Below the pieces are notes generated by a model. The model was not told where the DNA came from and did not search any database. It saw only the letters and a list, made by a program, of their open reading frames with translations. A DNA stretch of 64,000 nt from NCBI RefSeq assembly GCF_000425825.1, contig NZ_AUEE01000005.1, positions 1 to 64,000 on the forward strand, written 5' to 3'. Numbering within the stretch: position 1 is the first letter of the stretch; each line of letters opens with the position of its first letter. Shown here one piece after another: positions 36,212-46,463 of the stretch. The translations under genes were made by a program, and so were the position numbers. The stretch is from Jeotgalicoccus marinus DSM 19772. GTDB lineage: Bacteria > Bacillota > Bacilli > Staphylococcales > Salinicoccaceae.

Positions 36212-38630
36212 TCCATTACAACAATTAAAGCTAGAAGATGTTATTGGCGACCGCTTCGGACGCTATAGTAAGTACGTCATTCAAGACCGTGCTATTCCAG
36301 ATGTAAGAGATGGCCTAAAACCGGTACAAAGACGTATTCTTTACGCGATGTATAAAGAAGGAAACACTTTCGATAAAAACTATCGTAAGAGTGCGAAGAC
36401 TGTCGGTAATGTGATTGGTAACTACCACCCACATGGTGAGAGTTCGATTTATGATGCCATGGTCCGCCTTGGCCAAGACTGGAAGATGCGTGAAGAGTTA
36501 ATTCTGATTCACGGTAACAAGGGGAGTGTCGACGGTGACCCTGCAGCAGCCATGCGTTATACAGAAGCAAAGCTTGCTGAGATATCAGGAGAGCTCTTAA
36601 AAGATTTAAATAAGAACACAGTGCCTTTTATCGATAACTTTGATGATACAGAAAAAGAACCTGCGGTCTTACCGGCGAAGTTTCCAAACTTACTCGTCAA
36701 CGGTGCAACAGGGATTTCAGCGGGTTATGCTACTGATATTCCACCGCACAACTTAGCGGAAGTGATCGATGCGACCTTAAAGGTGATCGATAAGCCGTCA
36801 GCAACAATCGATGAACTCATGGAATTTGTTAAGGGACCAGACTTCCCAACAGGTGCCATTATTCAAGGTAAGAATGAGCTGAAAAAAGCTTATACAACTG
36901 GTAAGGGACGCGTCGTCGTTCGCAGTGTGGTCAATAAGGAAGAAACAAGGGGCAATAAGGTACTGATTGTCATCACTGAAATTCCTTTTGAAGTGAACAA
37001 GGCGAACTTGGTTAAAAAGATGGATGAAATCCGTGCAGATAGAAAAGTGGACGGTATTATTGAAGTCCGTGATGAGACGGACCGTGAAGGTCTAAGAATC
37101 GTCATTGAAGCGAGAAAAGATGCCAATATCGATGCGATTATCAATTATCTCTATAAGAAGACGGATTTACAAGTCTCATATAACTTTAATATGGTGGCAA
37201 TATCCGACCGTGCACCGAAGTTGATGGGCTTAAAAGATATTTTAGAAGCTTATATCCGTCACCAAGAAATCGTTATTACTAACCGTTCGAAATATGAGCT
37301 CGAACATGCTCAAAAACGTATGCATATTATCGAAGGCTTAATCAAGGCGCTATCAATCTTAGATGAAGTTATTAAAACGATTCGTGAATCTGAGAATAAG
37401 AGAAACGCCAAAGAAAACTTAATTGAACGCTATAGTTTTACAGAAGCTCAAGCTGAAGCCATTGTCATGCTACAACTTTACCGTTTAACGAATACGGACG
37501 TTGTAGAGCTTGAAACGGAGCAAAACGAATTAGAGTTTCAAATCAACCAATTAAATGAAATTTTAAATGATCCAAAGAAACTAAAAAGTGTGATCAAGTC
37601 TGAACTTAGACAGATTAAGAAAAAATATACTTCAGAGCGTTTAACTGTCATAGAAGACGAAATCCAAACGATTGAAATTTCTAAAGAGCAGTTAATTGCT
37701 AAAGAAGAAGCAGTTGTCTCACTGACTAAGGAAGGCTATGTCAAGCGAACAAGCATCCGTTCTTATAATGCCTCTAATTTCGATGAAATTGGTATGCGTG
37801 AAGGTGATAACGTTTTGTTCTCGACGTTCTCAAATACACTAGAACAACTGCTCATCTTCACTAATCTTGGAAATTATATGATTATCCCGGTCCATGACCT
37901 TCAAGATATTAGATGGAAAGATATGGGACAACACCTGTCATCCCGTTTCAATTTAAAATCGAATGAAGCACCGATTTATGCGATGACCTTAGAGCAGTTT
38001 AGTCAAGATATTAATGTGGTCATGTCGACAAAATCCGGTCAGGTGAAACAGACTGCTTTAAGTGAATTTGAAGCTTCGAGAATTTCAAGGCCAATCGTTA
38101 ACATGAAACTTAAAGCGAATGATGAAGTCATTGATGTGTCCTTGGCAAAAGAAGCACAAGATTTATTATTTATTACATCTAAAGGTCTGTCATTAAGATA
38201 TGCCCTAGACCAAGTATCTGAAACAGGACTAAAATCTCAAGGTGTCAAGGCGATGAATGTTAAGCCTGATGATCATCTCGTTTTAGGTCGTGTGATTCCA
38301 AATGAGGGTAATTTAATTACGGTATCAAACCGTGGTGCGGTTAAACGAACGAAATTATCTACCTTTGAACATGGTAATCGTGCCCAAGTTGGCTCAATGT
38401 TGTATAAAGATATCAAGTCAAAACCACATGTAATTATCGGTGCAACCATTGTAGAAGATGGAAAGAATGTTAACATAGACTTATTAGCAGATGATCACAG
38501 TCATAGAACAAAAGCCAATGAAGTGCGAATCAGTGGTAAATATTCTAATGGTTCTTTCGTCGTCGATGAGGATACTTTCGGTCAGGTCAAACGCGTACAT
38601 TTCTCTCAAATAGAAGAAGAGAAAAAATAA
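36198..38630 (+). CDS. parC: DNA topoisomerase IV subunit A
   Basis: An 810-residue DNA-cleaving subunit. The opening KLEDVIGDRFGRYSKYVIQ, the catalytic Tyr region (AMRYTEAKLAEI near residue 120) and the ParC-type C-terminal domain are complete. The quinolone-determining stretch reads HPHGESSIYDAM: Ser82 matches S. aureus Ser80 (wild type), and Asp86 stands where S. aureus has Glu84, a conservative difference. Start ATG 36198 overlaps the parE stop by 14 bases, so translation is coupled. The symporter gene follows 14 bases later. Confidence 0.97.
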   Translation: MAEHNPLQQLKLEDVIGDRFGRYSKYVIQDRAIPDVRDGLKPVQRRILYAMYKEGNTFDKNYRKSAKTVGNVIGNYHPHGESSIYDAMVRLGQDWKMREELILIHGNKGSVDGDPAAAMRYTEAKLAEISGELLKDLNKNTVPFIDNFDDTEKEPAVLPAKFPNLLVNGATGISAGYATDIPPHNLAEVIDATLKVIDKPSATIDELMEFVKGPDFPTGAIIQGKNELKKAYTTGKGRVVVRSVVNKEETRGNKVLIVITEIPFEVNKANLVKKMDEIRADRKVDGIIEVRDETDREGLRIVIEARKDANIDAIINYLYKKTDLQVSYNFNMVAISDRAPKLMGLKDILEAYIRHQEIVITNRSKYELEHAQKRMHIIEGLIKALSILDEVIKTIRESENKRNAKENLIERYSFTEAQAEAIVMLQLYRLTNTDVVELETEQNELEFQINQLNEILNDPKKLKSVIKSELRQIKKKYTSERLTVIEDEIQTIEISKEQLIAKEEAVVSLTKEGYVKRTSIRSYNASNFDEIGMREGDNVLFSTFSNTLEQLLIFTNLGNYMIIPVHDLQDIRWKDMGQHLSSRFNLKSNEAPIYAMTLEQFSQDINVVMSTKSGQVKQTALSEFEASRISRPIVNMKLKANDEVIDVSLAKEAQDLLFITSKGLSLRYALDQVSETGLKSQGVKAMNVKPDDHLVLGRVIPNEGNLITVSNRGAVKRTKLSTFEHGNRAQVGSMLYKDIKSKPHVIIGATIVEDGKNVNIDLLADDHSHRTKANEVRISGKYSNGSFVVDEDTFGQVKRVHFSQIEEEKK

Positions 38631-38644
38631 AGGGGAGGAATTGA

Positions 38645-40099
38645 ATGCAAGACTTTTTAAATGTTTTTGAACAAGCAGTCAATTTTTTAAATGATTTACT
38701 GTGGCAAGAGGTCTTAATTGGACTATTAATTATCGCTGGACTATATTTCTCATTTACAACGCGTTTTGTCCAGTTTAGATGGTTAAAAATTATGTTTTCT
38801 TCACTCGGTGAAAAACGAGCGAAGATGCCAGACGGAACGAAAGGGATTTCCTCATTCCAGGCCTTTACAATCAGTGCGGCCCAGCGTATTGGGACAGCGA
38901 ATATCGCGGGTGTCGCAACTGCTATTGTGGTCGGTGGTCCTGGGGCAGTATTTTGGATGTGGATTGTCGCACTCTTAGGTGCAGCATCAGCATTCTTTGA
39001 AGCGACACTTGCCCAAGTGTATAAGGTTAGAGATTCAGAAAGTGGATTTCGTGGTGGCCCGGCCTACTATATGACAAAAGGTTTGAATCAAAAGGGTATT
39101 GGCTACATATTTGCGATTCTCATGACCATTACTTTTGGTGTGGTCTTTGTCATGCTACAGTCAAACACCATTGCCAATGCTTATGATGAAGCCTTCAACG
39201 TAGATACTTGGCTGTCCGGTGTCATCGTTGCAGCAGTCGTTGGCTTAGTAATCTTTGGTGGAGCCAAATGGATTGCCAATGTCGCAACTGCCATTGTGCC
39301 GATCATGGCAGGACTCTATCTTTTACTGATTACCATAATTCTTGTTATGAACTATGACATGATTATCCCGATGCTACAAACGATTGTTATGAATGCCTTT
39401 GGTTTAGAAGAAGTCTTTGGTGGTGCTTTAGGTGCGGCCATTATCAATGGTTTCCAGCGTGGACTCCTTTCCAATGAAGCGGGTATGGGTTCAGCACCGA
39501 ACGCAGCAGCATCAGCTGCCGTTCGTCACCCAGTTCAACAAGGACTGATCCAGTCCTTAGGTGTATACTTCGATACAATTATCGTCTGTACAGCAACAGC
39601 CATTGTAATTTTAATGTATACAGACTTAAGCTTTGGTGCCGATGCACCCCAAGGTATCCAAGTGACTCAAGCAGCGATGGACCAACAATTCTTCGGTTAC
39701 GGTGGAACGATCATTGCAGTATTTATCCTATTATTTGCCTTTACGACAATTCTAGGAAACTATTTCTATGCACAAAGTAACTTAAGTTTCATTGTGGATA
39801 ATAAGAAAGTAACGACCGCATTTAGAATCATTGTGACTATTATGACTCTAGTCGGTGCAGTTTTAGGTGTTCAGCTCGTGTGGACCTTAGCTGACCTCTT
39901 CATGGCCTTCTTAGCCATTATTAACTTAATGATGGTGGTTGCCTTAAGTCCGCTGGTGTTTGAAGTCATGCGGGACTATAAGGAACAAAAGGACCGCGGA
40001 GAATCACCGATTTTCTATGCGAAAAACATCACCTACAAACTGCCTGATGATAATCAGTGGGGCAATGAGGATTATAGAAAAGACGAAGATGATAAGTAA
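38645..40099 (+). CDS. alsT: Alanine/glycine:sodium symporter (AGCS family)
   Basis: A 484-residue transporter of the AGCS family with about ten to eleven membrane helices. Family signatures: the RFVQFRWLK segment after helix 1, then SAAQRIGTANIAGVATAI near residue 78, ESGFRGGPAYYMTKG near residue 130, and FQRGLLSNEAGMGSAPNAAA near residue 275. It imports alanine or glycine with sodium. AGGGGAGG precedes the ATG. The order parE-parC-alsT is shared with S. aureus; the function is unrelated to topoisomerase. Confidence 0.93.
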   Translation: MQDFLNVFEQAVNFLNDLLWQEVLIGLLIIAGLYFSFTTRFVQFRWLKIMFSSLGEKRAKMPDGTKGISSFQAFTISAAQRIGTANIAGVATAIVVGGPGAVFWMWIVALLGAASAFFEATLAQVYKVRDSESGFRGGPAYYMTKGLNQKGIGYIFAILMTITFGVVFVMLQSNTIANAYDEAFNVDTWLSGVIVAAVVGLVIFGGAKWIANVATAIVPIMAGLYLLLITIILVMNYDMIIPMLQTIVMNAFGLEEVFGGALGAAIINGFQRGLLSNEAGMGSAPNAAASAAVRHPVQQGLIQSLGVYFDTIIVCTATAIVILMYTDLSFGADAPQGIQVTQAAMDQQFFGYGGTIIAVFILLFAFTTILGNYFYAQSNLSFIVDNKKVTTAFRIIVTIMTLVGAVLGVQLVWTLADLFMAFLAIINLMMVVALSPLVFEVMRDYKEQKDRGESPIFYAKNITYKLPDDNQWGNEDYRKDEDDK

Positions 40100-40106
40100 G
40101 AACATG

Positions 40107-40140
40107 AGCCAACCGACAAAAATCGGTTGGTTCTTTCTTG
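40107..40140 (+). terminator. parE-parC-alsT terminator
   Basis: AGCCAACCGA/TCGGTTGGTT hairpin with a T-rich tail. Confidence 0.85.
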
Positions 40141-40201
40141 TCTAGAAAAATTGAAATATGGTAAGGTAACTATTATGTCTAAAGACGAATGAGGAATAGT
40201 A

Positions 40202-40717
40202 ATGGAACTTTGGAACTTATATGATAAGGATCGAGTATTAACAAAAGAGACCATGGTCAGAGGAGACGAAATGAAAAAAGATACGTATCATTTAGTCGTT
40301 CATGTGGTCATTATTAATTCAGAGAATCAAATGCTGATTCAACAACGCCAGTGGGATAAAATTGGCGCACCCGGACTCTGGGATATCACAGTTGGGGGCA
40401 GTGTACTAGCTGGGGAAACGAGTCAGGAAGGTGCCAGCAGAGAAATTAGTGAAGAATTAGGTATCGAGCTTGATTTAAATCAAAGACCCCACCTTTCAGT
40501 GACCTTTGACCATGGCTATGATGATATATACATCGTCAATCAAGAGGTAGAACTCGATTCACTTAAGATACCAAATGATGAAGTCCTAGATACTAAGTGG
40601 GCTTCGATTGATGAAATCTATGAGATGATCGATAACAAAAGCTTTATAAATTACCGTAAGAGCTTAATTCAATTGTTATTTGATATGCGCTATTCTTACG
40701 GTGGTAAAAATGACTAG
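40202..40717 (+). CDS. Nudix hydrolase (YfcD/IPP isomerase-like)
   Basis: A 171-residue Nudix protein of the type often called isopentenyl-diphosphate isomerase-like or YfcD. The box is GGSVLAGETSQEGASREISEELGI starting near residue 62, with all metal-binding Glu residues. The N-terminal strand ELWNLYDKDR is characteristic of the group. The substrate is unknown and true IPP isomerase activity is not implied. ATG 40202 lacks a strong ribosome site; an ATG at 40271 after GAGGAGACGAA is a possible shorter start. Confidence 0.85.
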   Translation: MELWNLYDKDRVLTKETMVRGDEMKKDTYHLVVHVVIINSENQMLIQQRQWDKIGAPGLWDITVGGSVLAGETSQEGASREISEELGIELDLNQRPHLSVTFDHGYDDIYIVNQEVELDSLKIPNDEVLDTKWASIDEIYEMIDNKSFINYRKSLIQLLFDMRYSYGGKND

Positions 40718-40731
40718 ATAGGAGAGAAATC

Positions 40732-41028
40732 ATGACTAAATGTGCGAGTTGTAAGAAACAGTGGACTGGGCTCTTGTTGTTTAAGGGGCATTTTGCTTCT
40801 CAGAACGGGGTAGAGTGTGACTACTGTGGTAAGACACAATATGTATCGGAAAAATCGAAAAAAAGAATGATTATTCCTCTATTACTTGTTACGGGAATGT
40901 TGCTAATTGGACTCTTTGCACCACCATCAATTACTCAATATTTCTGGGTCTACATTACGATTACGGGAGTGACTTTAATTTATATGTATGTGAGTTTGGA
41001 GTTAACGGATATCCCACCAGAGCAATAG
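40732..41028 (+). CDS. Small membrane protein with two CxxC motifs
   Basis: A 98-residue protein with an N-terminal zinc-ribbon-like knuckle (CASCKKQW at residues 4-11 and CDYCGK near 31) followed by two membrane helices (about 47-64 and 69-87). It belongs to a small Firmicutes CxxC/20/CxxC family of unknown function. A good AGGAGAGA site precedes the ATG, 14 bases past the Nudix gene, so the two are probably co-transcribed. Confidence 0.75.
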   Translation: MTKCASCKKQWTGLLLFKGHFASQNGVECDYCGKTQYVSEKSKKRMIIPLLLVTGMLLIGLFAPPSITQYFWVYITITGVTLIYMYVSLELTDIPPEQ

Positions 41029-41089
41029 GCTTTTCTTTTTCTGTAATTTTGATATACTTCTGTAATACTTATATAAAGAAGGTTAGCGT

Positions 41090-42325
41090 ATGCAACAAGT
41101 GAGAATCGGCACAAGTATCTACTTGAATTATATTTTACTGGGCATGATTAATTTAATTATCGCCTTACATATGAGTTTTTTAACGGAACAGTTGAATACC
41201 GATGCAGCTGCGATATCAGCACTTATTTCTGCCATTGGTATCGGGAAACTGATTGCGCTTAGCTTTGCAGGTAAACTATCCGATAGTCTCGGTCGTCGAC
41301 CGATGATTATTACAGCATGTTTAATCTACGTAGTCTTTTTATGCGCCATACCCTTTGCACCGACCTACACCATTGCATTTATGTTTGCACTTTTAGCAGG
41401 TATGGGAAATTCTATATTGGATACGAGTTCATATCCGGCACTAATCGAAGTGTTTAAAAATCGAACCAGTTCAGCAACGGTCTTAGTTAAAGCCTTCATG
41501 TCTGTTGGGTCAACAATCTTACCATTAATGATCACATTCTTTATGGCTAGAGATATGTTTTACGGTTATACCTTTTTCATTATGGCAGCAGTCTTTCTCT
41601 TTAATGCGATTCATTTAATGAGTGTGAAGTTCCCTGAAGCGAATGGGGGATATTTACCACCGAAGAAATCGACGCATAGACAAGTGAAACTAAAACCAAA
41701 GACGGTCTTCATGGAAAAACCAAAATTTTTACGTGAAGGCATTACAGTTATTGCGATTGGCTTTACGTCAGTCGGTCTGTTTCTTATCATCCAAACTTGG
41801 TTAGCGACATATGTAGAAACGATCATTGGTTTAACAGAATCAGAGGCAATCAATCTACTAAGTATTTATAGTCTAGGTGGCTTTGTTACGGTAATTATTT
41901 TAGCGACCTTACTCGATAGAGTGTTTAAACCTGTAACAGTACTCATAATCTATCCAGTCATTGCGATTGTTTCATTAACATCACTTCTAGTCGTAGAGAA
42001 CTATATTATTCTGCTTATTATCGCCTTTATGCTTGGACTATCGACATCAGGTCTGTTCCAGCTGGCAGTGACACTGATGGCACAGTTCTTCCCCGAGAAA
42101 AAAGGAACAAGTACAGCCTTTGTGACCTTGTCATCAAGTATTGCCTTCATTACCTTACCGTATATTACGGGGCTCTTAAATCGACATATTACTGTATCGT
42201 CAATATTTATATTTGAGATTATGATCGCAATCATAGCAGTAACCTTAGCAATATTTATATCGTATCGTTATAGAAAGATTTTTAATTCAAGAACCACAGG
42301 GAAAATATTGTGGCGTAATCCGTAA
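41090..42325 (+). CDS. Major facilitator superfamily transporter
   Basis: A 411-residue MFS protein with twelve predicted membrane helices and the MFS loop 2-3 motif (GKLSDSLGRRPM near residue 64). The central cytoplasmic loop (about 180-205) is basic. Substrate cannot be assigned; shikimate/aromatic acid or drug efflux members look alike. AAGAAGG precedes the ATG. A small membrane protein starts 10 bases downstream. Confidence 0.88.
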   Translation: MQQVRIGTSIYLNYILLGMINLIIALHMSFLTEQLNTDAAAISALISAIGIGKLIALSFAGKLSDSLGRRPMIITACLIYVVFLCAIPFAPTYTIAFMFALLAGMGNSILDTSSYPALIEVFKNRTSSATVLVKAFMSVGSTILPLMITFFMARDMFYGYTFFIMAAVFLFNAIHLMSVKFPEANGGYLPPKKSTHRQVKLKPKTVFMEKPKFLREGITVIAIGFTSVGLFLIIQTWLATYVETIIGLTESEAINLLSIYSLGGFVTVIILATLLDRVFKPVTVLIIYPVIAIVSLTSLLVVENYIILLIIAFMLGLSTSGLFQLAVTLMAQFFPEKKGTSTAFVTLSSSIAFITLPYITGLLNRHITVSSIFIFEIMIAIIAVTLAIFISYRYRKIFNSRTTGKILWRNP

Positions 42326-42335
42326 GGAGAATATC

Positions 42336-42506
42336 ATGGTTAAGTTTTTTAGTATTGTGTTGATCATATTAGGCACTGCATCGTTTATAAATGTATTGAT
42401 GAATCTATCTTCAAGCATACTTATGTCAGGTGTCTATTTGGTTGCAGCGATTATTTTACTGTATGTAGGAAATCAGATGTATAGGAATAGTGGGAAAGAA
42501 GAGTAG
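42336..42506 (+). CDS. Small two-helix membrane protein
   Basis: A 56-residue protein with two hydrophobic helices (residues about 5-22 and 30-47) and a charged tail ending in SGKEE. A strong AAGGAG lies 6 bases before the ATG and the gene is 10 bases past the MFS gene, so it is very likely in the same operon. I do not recognise a family; it could be an accessory of the transporter. Confidence 0.6.
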   Translation: MVKFFSIVLIILGTASFINVLMNLSSSILMSGVYLVAAIILLYVGNQMYRNSGKEE

Positions 42507-42534
42507 GAAAGAATAAAAGATAATAGACAAAAAG

Positions 42535-42570
42535 GAAGCAACCTAAAAACATAAGTTTTTAGGTTGCTTC
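42535..42570. terminator. Bidirectional terminator
   Basis: A perfect stem GAAGCAACCTAAAAAC/GTTTTTAGGTTGCTTC between converging genes. Confidence 0.85.
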
Positions 42571-42588
42571 TATTAGATTATGCTACCT

Positions 42589-43557
42589 CTAGAACAATCC
42601 TCTAAAGAATTCTACGATACGATCCCAGAAGTTTCTGAGAGCTTCCATAAATGAATTGACCTCTTCAGAATCCGCAATGTCACGGCCTAATTCAGATGCA
42701 CTGTCTTTAGCATCTTGGAATGAATCACTTGATGTAATTCTATTCAAAAGATCTTCAGATGAATCCACTAATCTCTGTGCCTCTTCACCTGTGAAAATTC
42801 CTGAGTCTTTAATACTGTTAAAGATTTCAACTAAACGATCGATTTGTTCCTGACTTAGTAATCCCTCTAAACCATTTTCTGCAAGTTTCTCATCAAGAAT
42901 CGAACGAATTTGTTCTTCACTTACTTCACCATTAAAGTTGTTGATGATCTCAACTTTTACTTCAGTGATTACTTTGTTTAATTGAACTTGTGTAAAGCCT
43001 TCTACATTACTATTCTCATTTGTAATGTCAGAAATAGCATCCAATTCATCCTGAGCATTTTGAGTTTTCTCAGGGTCAATCTCCTCACCTTGAGCAGCGT
43101 ATGCTTTGTAAACACCAGCTAAGGCACTCTCACCAGTTACATCTTGAGCAGCCGCAATCGTGACATCCGCATCAGTAATGCCTGAAGTTAATAAGGCGTT
43201 TTGATAAGTTTCTTCAGAGATCATCGTTATGTTACCCAGTGACTCATCAATATTTATATTTAAGCCGCTACCTTCAGACGTTTGTTGTATACGAATACTC
43301 GACATTAAGACACTATTGTCATAATTTTGATTTACGTACTGACTGACATCCTCACTATATACATAATCGATGATATCAGAATCACTCGCGCCGAGTAGAT
43401 CTGCAGTCTGTTCTTGTAAACCCGTATCAGATTCTAAAGCAGCACCATATACTGTCACAGCATTATCCCATTCACTTGCTGCATTGATATTCTGTGATGT
43501 AAATGGAATCAATACAGATAGTGATACGACTGTGAGTACAAGTAATTTTTTAATCAT
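42589..43557 (-). CDS. Secreted DUF1002 protein
   Basis: A 322-residue exported protein. The N-terminus has a signal peptide (KKLL core, hydrophobic to about residue 22, cleavage near INAA/SE). The rest matches DUF1002: VYGAALESDTGLQEQTADLLG near residue 34 and the central TGESALAGVYKAY near residue 135, with a C-terminal helical extension ending in FWDRIVEFFRGLF, an amphipathic or membrane-touching tail. Function is unknown. ATG 43557 is preceded by GGGAG at proper spacing. It converges with the MFS operon. Confidence 0.85.
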   Translation of the reverse strand: MIKKLLVLTVVSLSVLIPFTSQNINAASEWDNAVTVYGAALESDTGLQEQTADLLGASDSDIIDYVYSEDVSQYVNQNYDNSVLMSSIRIQQTSEGSGLNINIDESLGNITMISEETYQNALLTSGITDADVTIAAAQDVTGESALAGVYKAYAAQGEEIDPEKTQNAQDELDAISDITNENSNVEGFTQVQLNKVITEVKVEIINNFNGEVSEEQIRSILDEKLAENGLEGLLSQEQIDRLVEIFNSIKDSGIFTGEEAQRLVDSSEDLLNRITSSDSFQDAKDSASELGRDIADSEEVNSFMEALRNFWDRIVEFFRGLF

Positions 43558-43772
43558 TGTGTTAACTCCCAACTGTTTTAATTTTTCATGCTACAGAACT
43601 AGCATTGTAATCATTTTACCAAGTAATTATTAAAGGAAAATGAAAGTTACATAGAAATATCCAGATAGGAAATTTACAGAATTTTTACAAACTAATTTTA
43701 GAATTGACGTTTTTAGATAATATTAATAAGCTATACTTAAATTAAAATTGAAAATTTACAAGGGGTGTAATG

Positions 43773-45231
43773 ATGAGAGCATTTTTGTTAATGGCACTCT
43801 TATTTATACTTACCGCATGCAGCACAACGGAAGGTAGCACAGACGAAGCGACAGAAGACACAAGCCAAACAGAGGGAACTGAAGCTACTAATGATAATGA
43901 ATCTGAAGATACAGATGAGAGTACTGATGAATCTTCAACAGAAGAAGATAGTGACTCAGAGAGCGATTCAAGTGAATCAGAAGACAACACTGAGGAAGAT
44001 TCAGCATCAAGTGAAGCAGCAGAAGAAGAAGATATCGAAATTTCTTTAGATTCAGTTCTTGAAGAAGAAGAGGGCACAATGGTTGACGCTTCTAGAGAGG
44101 AACTTGAGGATGAGTTAACAACATTTATAGAAGATAACGATGGTGAAGTAACAGATGAAATGGTCTATGAAAAATTAATAGAAATGCTTGGTGGTCACCC
44201 AGATGTTCAAGAAGGTATCGAGTATTTCCAGGACTTTTCAGCTGAGCTTGTTGATTTAACAGATCAACCTGGTGGTTTGAAAGTTGAAGATGGTGAGCTT
44301 TCAATGAGAAATAACGTATATATTTTAATGGACAATAGTGGCAGTATGGCGGATGAAATTGATGGCACGACGAAGATGGATGCAGCTAAAGAATCAGTGA
44401 ACCAGTTTGTTGAAGATATGCCGAATGGTACACAAGTGAGTCTAATCAATTATGGATTCTCAGAAGAAGATAATTCATGTTCAGCAGTTGAAGAAACATT
44501 TCCAATTGGTGAGTATAATGAAGCTGAATTTAATGATGCTCTAGGTCAATACGGAAGTGAAGGATTTACACCACTTGCCCTTGCTATTGAAGAAGTCGGT
44601 AAAGTGATTGAAGAGAGTGAAGCGACTGGTAGTCATACAATATACGTTGTAAGTGATGGTCAGGAAACTTGTAATGGAGACCCTGTTGCTGCTGTACAAG
44701 ATCTACCTGAAGATGAGAACATTGAAACAGTGTTAAATATAATTGGCTTTGACATTCAAGATGATGAAGTTCAATCATTGGTAGATATCACTGAGGCTAA
44801 CGGTGGGGAATACCTATCTGCAACGAATCCTGATGAATTGTCTAGAGTATTAAAACAAGAAAAACTAAATCTCTTTATAAAATATAGAGATTGGTCGAAT
44901 GAGAACTTAAAAAATATTACTCAAGCAAGTAATGACAAAATGCTAGACAAAACACAAGTATACAATGACGCAGCTACAGCAAACCGTGAAGTTAGTAAAT
45001 AGTATTAACGGGGTTTTAAATGATGTTTCACAAAGTAGTTCTCAGGAATATCGATATCCAGAAGCTAGAGAAATGGCAGATGAGAGATATCTCTTGGTGA
45101 GAGATTTCTTAAGTGAAGCTTATGACGAATCAAGTGAAGATGTAGAGGCTGAAAAAGAAAAACTCCAAGAAACTGTCAATCAAGAATTTGAAGAAATTGA
45201 GAGTGAATATAAAGAAGACGCAGAAGAATAG
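43773..45231 (+). pseudogene. VWA-domain lipoprotein gene with a frameshift near 45,000
   Basis: The main frame (43773-45002) encodes about 409 residues: a lipoprotein signal with lipobox LTAC (Cys about 16), an acidic Ser/Thr/Glu spacer (about 20-90), and a von Willebrand A domain whose MIDAS is complete (MDNSGSM near 187-193; GFTPLA; VVSDGQETC). It then stops at TAG. The +1-related frame continues with 70-odd codons of similar charged helix (LVNSINGVLNDV...) to 45231. The junction is GAAGTTAGTAAATAGT; a second TTAGTAAA there would restore one frame, so loss of an 8-base repeat is likely. The VWA part itself may still be made. Confidence 0.75.
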
Positions 45232-45237
45232 TTATAG

Positions 45238-45275
45238 TCCCACTAAGTTAAATCAACTAACTTAGTGGGATTTTT
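45238..45275 (+). terminator. VWA gene terminator
   Basis: TCCCACTAAGTT...AACTTAGTGGGA hairpin with five T; it lies after the downstream frame, supporting that frame as part of the gene. Confidence 0.85.
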
Positions 45276-45373
45276 GTATGTAATTTGTAGGCTGATTAAA
45301 TCTGTTTTCACTTTATAATATAAGTAAGATGACGTACAATTAGTTCTTAAGAAAAGTTTAGGGGCAGTTAGTA

Positions 45374-46348
45374 ATGGACAATGAGCAGATGAGAAGATCC
45401 GATAAGAAAGAATATAAAACTGTTAAGAAAACAAAACTTAGAAAACGAGGATTTGTTTTCCTTGGTGCAATTGCCTTAATAATAATTATTGCTTTATATA
45501 TAGTGTTTTCCTATAGATCAGGTTTAAATATTGCTAAAGAAAATGGTGTCGAAACAGAATCAGAAACGTTTGACCCAGTGGACAATAATGATGGTAAGAA
45601 GACAATTCTCATCGTTGGTAAAGACCGTATGGATGAAGGTGCAGAACGTACGGATGTCGTGATGATAGGTCAATATGATTATATGAAAAAAGACATGAAA
45701 CTTGTGTCACTGATGCGTGATATCTATGTAGAAATACCAGGCTATCAAAACTATAAAATAAATGCGGTCTATTCATTAGGTGGTATGGAACTCTTAAGAG
45801 AAGTCATTTCACGTAATTTTGGACTAGAAGTAGAAGAATATGTGACCGTAGATTATGAAGCATTTACCGATACTGTAAATGTGATTAACCCAGACGGTAT
45901 AGAAATTGATGTTGAAAAGGACATGTCAGAAAAAATTGATACGACACTTCATAAAGGTGTTCAACAATTAAATGGGCAGGACTTACTTGCATATGCAAGA
46001 TTTAGAAATGACGAAGAAGGTGACTTTGGACGTGTGAGACGTCAGCAGCAAGTCCTGTCTGCAATTAAAGATGAAGTTGTCAGTGTAGGCGGTGTTGTTA
46101 AACTGCCTAAAATCATAGGAACAGGCATGGGTTATGTTGAAACATCAATGTCCAACAAAGAAATGTACAGAATGATTGCGAGCTTCCTAGTAAGAGGCGA
46201 TAAGGATATTGATTCAATGACCTTACCTTTAGAAAATACCTATCAATTTATGGATACCAGCTATACTGGAAATGTCATTGATATGGACTTTGAAACGAAT
46301 AGTGAAGAGTTAAAGAAATTCTTAAATGGTGAGCAAGAGGATTTCTAA
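45374..46348 (+). CDS. LytR-CpsA-Psr family cell wall ligase
   Basis: A 324-residue membrane-anchored enzyme of the LCP family, which attaches teichoic acid or other glycopolymers to peptidoglycan. One membrane helix (about residues 29-48) precedes the extracellular LCP domain: VGKDRMDEGAERTDVVMI near residue 79, SLMRDIYVEIPG near 112 with the catalytic Arg-Asp, and LLAYARFRNDEEGDFGRVRRQQQ near 200. AGGGGCAG lies before the ATG. It is monocistronic, next to other envelope genes. Confidence 0.94.
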   Translation: MDNEQMRRSDKKEYKTVKKTKLRKRGFVFLGAIALIIIIALYIVFSYRSGLNIAKENGVETESETFDPVDNNDGKKTILIVGKDRMDEGAERTDVVMIGQYDYMKKDMKLVSLMRDIYVEIPGYQNYKINAVYSLGGMELLREVISRNFGLEVEEYVTVDYEAFTDTVNVINPDGIEIDVEKDMSEKIDTTLHKGVQQLNGQDLLAYARFRNDEEGDFGRVRRQQQVLSAIKDEVVSVGGVVKLPKIIGTGMGYVETSMSNKEMYRMIASFLVRGDKDIDSMTLPLENTYQFMDTSYTGNVIDMDFETNSEELKKFLNGEQEDF

Positions 46349-46463
46349 TAATTTATTTAGATATCTATGTATTACACTATAAGTATTTTAATCTGTAATT
46401 CATTAGAACTTATGATACCATGATTACGCACTTAAATAATTTGAGTGATATTAGGAGGCCTCA

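Noticed and set aside
36420-36470. Quinolone-resistance mutation in ParC
   Set aside because: The Ser matching S. aureus Ser80 is unchanged, and Asp at the Glu84 position is a conservative change more likely to be species-typical.
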